Source: Melaminivora alkalimesophila | GTDB taxonomy: Bacteria; Pseudomonadota; Gammaproteobacteria; Burkholderiales; Burkholderiaceae_C | DNA length: 8,683 nucleotides | Assembly (NCBI RefSeq): GCF_000282995.1 | Contig: NZ_ALEE01000231.1 | Coordinates: 1-8,683, forward strand | Direction of reading: 5' to 3' | Shown: one piece after another, positions 6,758 to 8,683 of the stretch | Layout: every line of letters begins with the position of its first letter | How positions within the stretch are numbered: position 1 is the first letter of the stretch | Made by a program: the position numbers and the translations under genes | Notes under the pieces: generated by a model | Told to the model about the DNA's origin: nothing | Seen by the model: only the letters and a program-made list of their open reading frames with translations | Databases searched by the model: none

Positions 6758-7834
6758 TTACTTCCAGATGTTCCAGGGCGAGAGCAGCCACCCGCCCACG
6801 AGGATCAGCCACACCAGGGTGACCGGGATGAAGATCTTCCAGCCCAGCCGCATGATCTGGTCATAGCGAAAGCGCGGGAAGGTGGCGCGGATCCAGATGA
6901 ACATGGATATCACGACGAAGGTCTTGATACCCAGCCAGATCCAGCCGGGAATGAAGTCCAGGAAGGACAGCGGCGCCGCCCAGCCGCCCAGGAACATGAG
7001 CACCGCCAGGATCGACACCAGCCACATGGCGGCGTATTCCGCCAGGAAGAACACGGCAAAGCCCATACCCGAGTACTCGACCATGTGACCGGCCACGATC
7101 TCGGCCTCACCTTCCACCACGTCGAAGGGGTGGCGGTTGGTCTCGGCCACACCCGAGACCAGGTAGACGATGAACACCGGCAGCAGCGGCAGCCAGTTCC
7201 AGGACAGGAAGTTCAGCCCCATCTCGGCCATCATCCCGCGCTCCTGGCCGGCGACGATCTGCGACAGGTTCATGCTGCCCGAGACCATGATCACGATCAC
7301 GAAGCAAAAGCCCATCGCGATCTCGTAGCTGACCATCTGCGCCGAGGCGCGCAGCGCGCCCAGGAAGGCGTACTTGGAGTTGGACGACCAGCCGGCGATG
7401 ATCACGCCATAGACCTCGATCGAGGCGATGGCGATCACCAGCAGCAGGCCGGCGTTGATGTTCGACAGCGCCATGTCGGGTCCGAAGGGCACCACCACCC
7501 AGGCGGCCAGCGCCGGCATGATGGCCATCACCGGGCCGAGATAGAACAGGCCCTTGGCCGCCGCCGTCGGCTGGATCAGCTCCTTGGTCAGCAGCTTGAG
7601 CGCGTCGGCAAAGGGCTGCAGCAGCCCGAGCGGGCCCACGCGGTTCGGCCCCATGCGCACCTGCATGAAGCCGAGCAGCTTGCGTTCCCACAGCGTCATG
7701 TAGGCGACGGCGATCATCAGCGGGGCGAGCACCGCGACGATCTTGATCAGGTTCCACAGCACCGGCCAGGCGATGCCGCTCCACCAGGGCGCAGCCACCA
7801 GATTCAGGCCGCCGTTGTACAGCGCGTCGATCAT
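6758..7834 (-). CDS. nuoH: NADH-quinone oxidoreductase subunit H (quinone-site membrane subunit)
   Basis: Encodes a complete 358-residue NuoH (homologue of ND1), the membrane subunit that forms much of the quinone-binding channel and joins the peripheral and membrane arms. About eight helices are expected. Hallmark motifs are [19 protein letters not shown] (residues 50-68) in the first cytoplasmic loop, followed by [33 protein letters not shown] (148-167), followed by VSYEIA with Glu171; and [20 protein letters not shown] (231-250), followed by VEYSGM. This last acidic loop lines the entry to the proton-coupling region. The C-terminus has [22 protein letters not shown] (residues 312-333), also conserved. 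The ATG overlaps the nuoG stop as ATGA and has a strong AAGGAG site seven bases upstream inside nuoG, which fixes this start and points to coupled translation. Confidence 0.98.
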   Translation of the reverse strand: MIDALYNGGLNLVAAPWWSGIAWPVLWNLIKIVAVLAPLMIAVAYMTLWERKLLGFMQVRMGPNRVGPLGLLQPFADALKLLTKELIQPTAAAKGLFYLGPVMAIMPALAAWVVVPFGPDMALSNINAGLLLVIAIASIEVYGVIIAGWSSNSKYAFLGALRASAQMVSYEIAMGFCFVIVIMVSGSMNLSQIVAGQERGMMAEMGLNFLSWNWLPLLPVFIVYLVSGVAETNRHPFDVVEGEAEIVAGHMVEYSGMGFAVFFLAEYAAMWLVSILAVLMFLGGWAAPLSFLDFIPGWIWLGIKTFVVISMFIWIRATFPRFRYDQIMRLGWKIFIPVTLVWLILVGGWLLSPWNIWK

Positions 7835-8683
7835 CGGGCGGCTCCTTCACGGGCGGCACGCGCGGCGCGTGCATCGGCGGTCAGCTGCAGCGAGGGCGCG
7901 CGGCGCACCAGGCTGTCGAGCTCGTAGATGCTGGCGACCACCGGCTCGGGGCACTCGCCCGAGGGCAATGCGCCCAGCACGGCGGTGCTGCGGTTGTCCA
8001 GCCGCTCGGCCGGCAGGTGCGACAGGCTGCCGGCGGGCGCGCCCGTGGCCTCGGCCAGCACGTCCTGCGAGGTCTCGAAGTCCATCCCCTCGATGCCCAG
8101 CAGGTTGCCCAGCACGCGCAGCACCTTCCAGCCCGGGCGCGCCTCGCCCAGGGGGCGGGCGGCGGTATGGAAGCTCTGCACGCGCCCCTCGGCGTTCACG
8201 AAGGTGCCCGAGGTCTCGCTGAAGGGCGCGATCGGCAGCAGCACGTCGCTGAACTCCAGGTTCGCCTTGAAGGGGCTCAAGGTGACGACCATCTCGGCCT
8301 GCGCCAGCCCGGCGGCGGCTTCGGCGCCCAGGGCGGAGTCGTATTCGGGCTCGGTGTTCAGCAGCAACACGGCCTTCGCCCCGCCCTGCAGCATCTGGCG
8401 GGCGTTCAGGCCGTCGCCCTGCGGCTGGGCGCCCACGAACTGCGCGCCCACGGTGTTCGCCGCCTCCGTCAGATAACCCACCGAGGCGCCGGTGTGCTCA
8501 CCGATCCACTGGGCCAGGGCCAGCAGCGTCGAGGCGTGCGCATGGTGCGCGGCGGCGTTGCCCAACAGGATGGCCTTGCGCTCGCCGCGCTGCAACGCGG
8601 CCGCCACGGCGCGCGCCGCCTCGTCCGGCTGCACGTCGGCGACCGGCGCCTGCAGCCCCTTCTCGGCCGCCACGGCAGCGGCC
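7831..8683 (-). CDS. nuoG: NADH-quinone oxidoreductase subunit G (C-terminal part, partial)
   Basis: The last 283 residues of NuoG, the large peripheral-arm subunit; the frame stays open to the right edge, so the start lies outside the window. A GTG at 8671-8673 is only an internal valine codon. The visible piece is the C-terminal part of the molybdopterin-oxidoreductase-like domain, which in complex I has lost its cofactor role. Typical stretches are [15 protein letters not shown], then [20 protein letters not shown] followed by AEGRVQSF, and [20 protein letters not shown]. These match the 'DVVLP...E..GT..N.EGR.Q' signature of the molybdopterin family. The iron-sulphur clusters of NuoG would be bound by the N-terminal part, not seen here. 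The last residues are alanine- and arginine-rich ([14 protein letters not shown]). The stop overlaps the nuoH start. Assignment is firm because of both sequence and position. Confidence 0.95.
   Translation of the reverse strand, partial: AAAVAAEKGLQAPVADVQPDEAARAVAAALQRGERKAILLGNAAAHHAHASTLLALAQWIGEHTGASVGYLTEAANTVGAQFVGAQPQGDGLNARQMLQGGAKAVLLLNTEPEYDSALGAEAAAGLAQAEMVVTLSPFKANLEFSDVLLPIAPFSETSGTFVNAEGRVQSFHTAARPLGEARPGWKVLRVLGNLLGIEGMDFETSQDVLAEATGAPAGSLSHLPAERLDNRSTAVLGALPSGECPEPVVASIYELDSLVRRAPSLQLTADARAARAAREGAAR
7842..7848 (-). promoter_or_regulatory. Ribosome binding site of nuoH
   Basis: On the minus strand this reads GAAGGAG, seven bases before the nuoH ATG and inside the last codons of nuoG. 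It is a near-consensus Shine-Dalgarno sequence and settles the start of nuoH at the ATGA overlap. Confidence 0.85.

Noticed and set aside
6650..7927. Plus-strand open frame of 425 codons
   Set aside because: It is antisense and codon-aligned to nuoH, explained by the same codon avoidance.
8671..8673. GTG as a possible start of a separate gene at the right edge
   Set aside because: The frame stays open upstream and the protein is the interior of NuoG, so this is an internal valine codon of a gene cut by the window edge.

Overview
This window is the 3' part of a nuo operon, encoding the proton-pumping NADH:quinone oxidoreductase (respiratory complex I). It comes from a GC-rich betaproteobacterium, most likely of the order Burkholderiales and plausibly the family Comamonadaceae. 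The placement rests on three things: high GC with strong G/C preference at third codon positions, the order G-H-I-J-K-L-M-N with a DUF2818-type small membrane protein straight after nuoN, and protein termini such as the NuoL start MSQTLSVSTLLAVPLAPLAG. The genus cannot be fixed from the window alone.

All genes lie on the minus strand, so the operon is transcribed from position 8683 towards position 1. In transcription order they are: the C-terminal 283 residues of nuoG (runs off the right edge), nuoH, nuoI, nuoJ, nuoK, nuoL, nuoM, nuoN, and the first 41 codons of a DUF2818-family gene (runs off the left edge). The genes are tightly packed. nuoG/nuoH and nuoJ/nuoK overlap by four bases (ATGA), and the other gaps are 13, 49, 31, 19, 30 and 28 bases. 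There is no gap over 50 bases. I saw no internal promoter, terminator, RNA gene, insertion sequence, CRISPR array or clear repeat.

NuoG and NuoI belong to the peripheral arm: NuoG carries iron-sulphur clusters in its N-terminal part outside the window, and NuoI carries clusters N6a and N6b. Electrons pass along this arm towards the quinone site at the NuoH interface. NuoH, J, K, L, M and N form the membrane arm. NuoL, M and N are the three antiporter-like pumping subunits, and NuoH, J and K link them to the quinone site. Every reading frame is intact, and nearly all key ionisable residues of the pumping path are present.

This is a conserved housekeeping region and I find no sign of an undescribed system. 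The most interesting detail is in NuoN: the usual transmembrane lysine equivalent to E. coli Lys247 is a glutamate (E251), and the position of E. coli His305 is glutamine (Q309). Other points are a histidine-rich loop in NuoL, the conserved but poorly understood DUF2818 neighbour, and very long antisense open frames that are explained by the absence of TTA, CTA and TCA codons.
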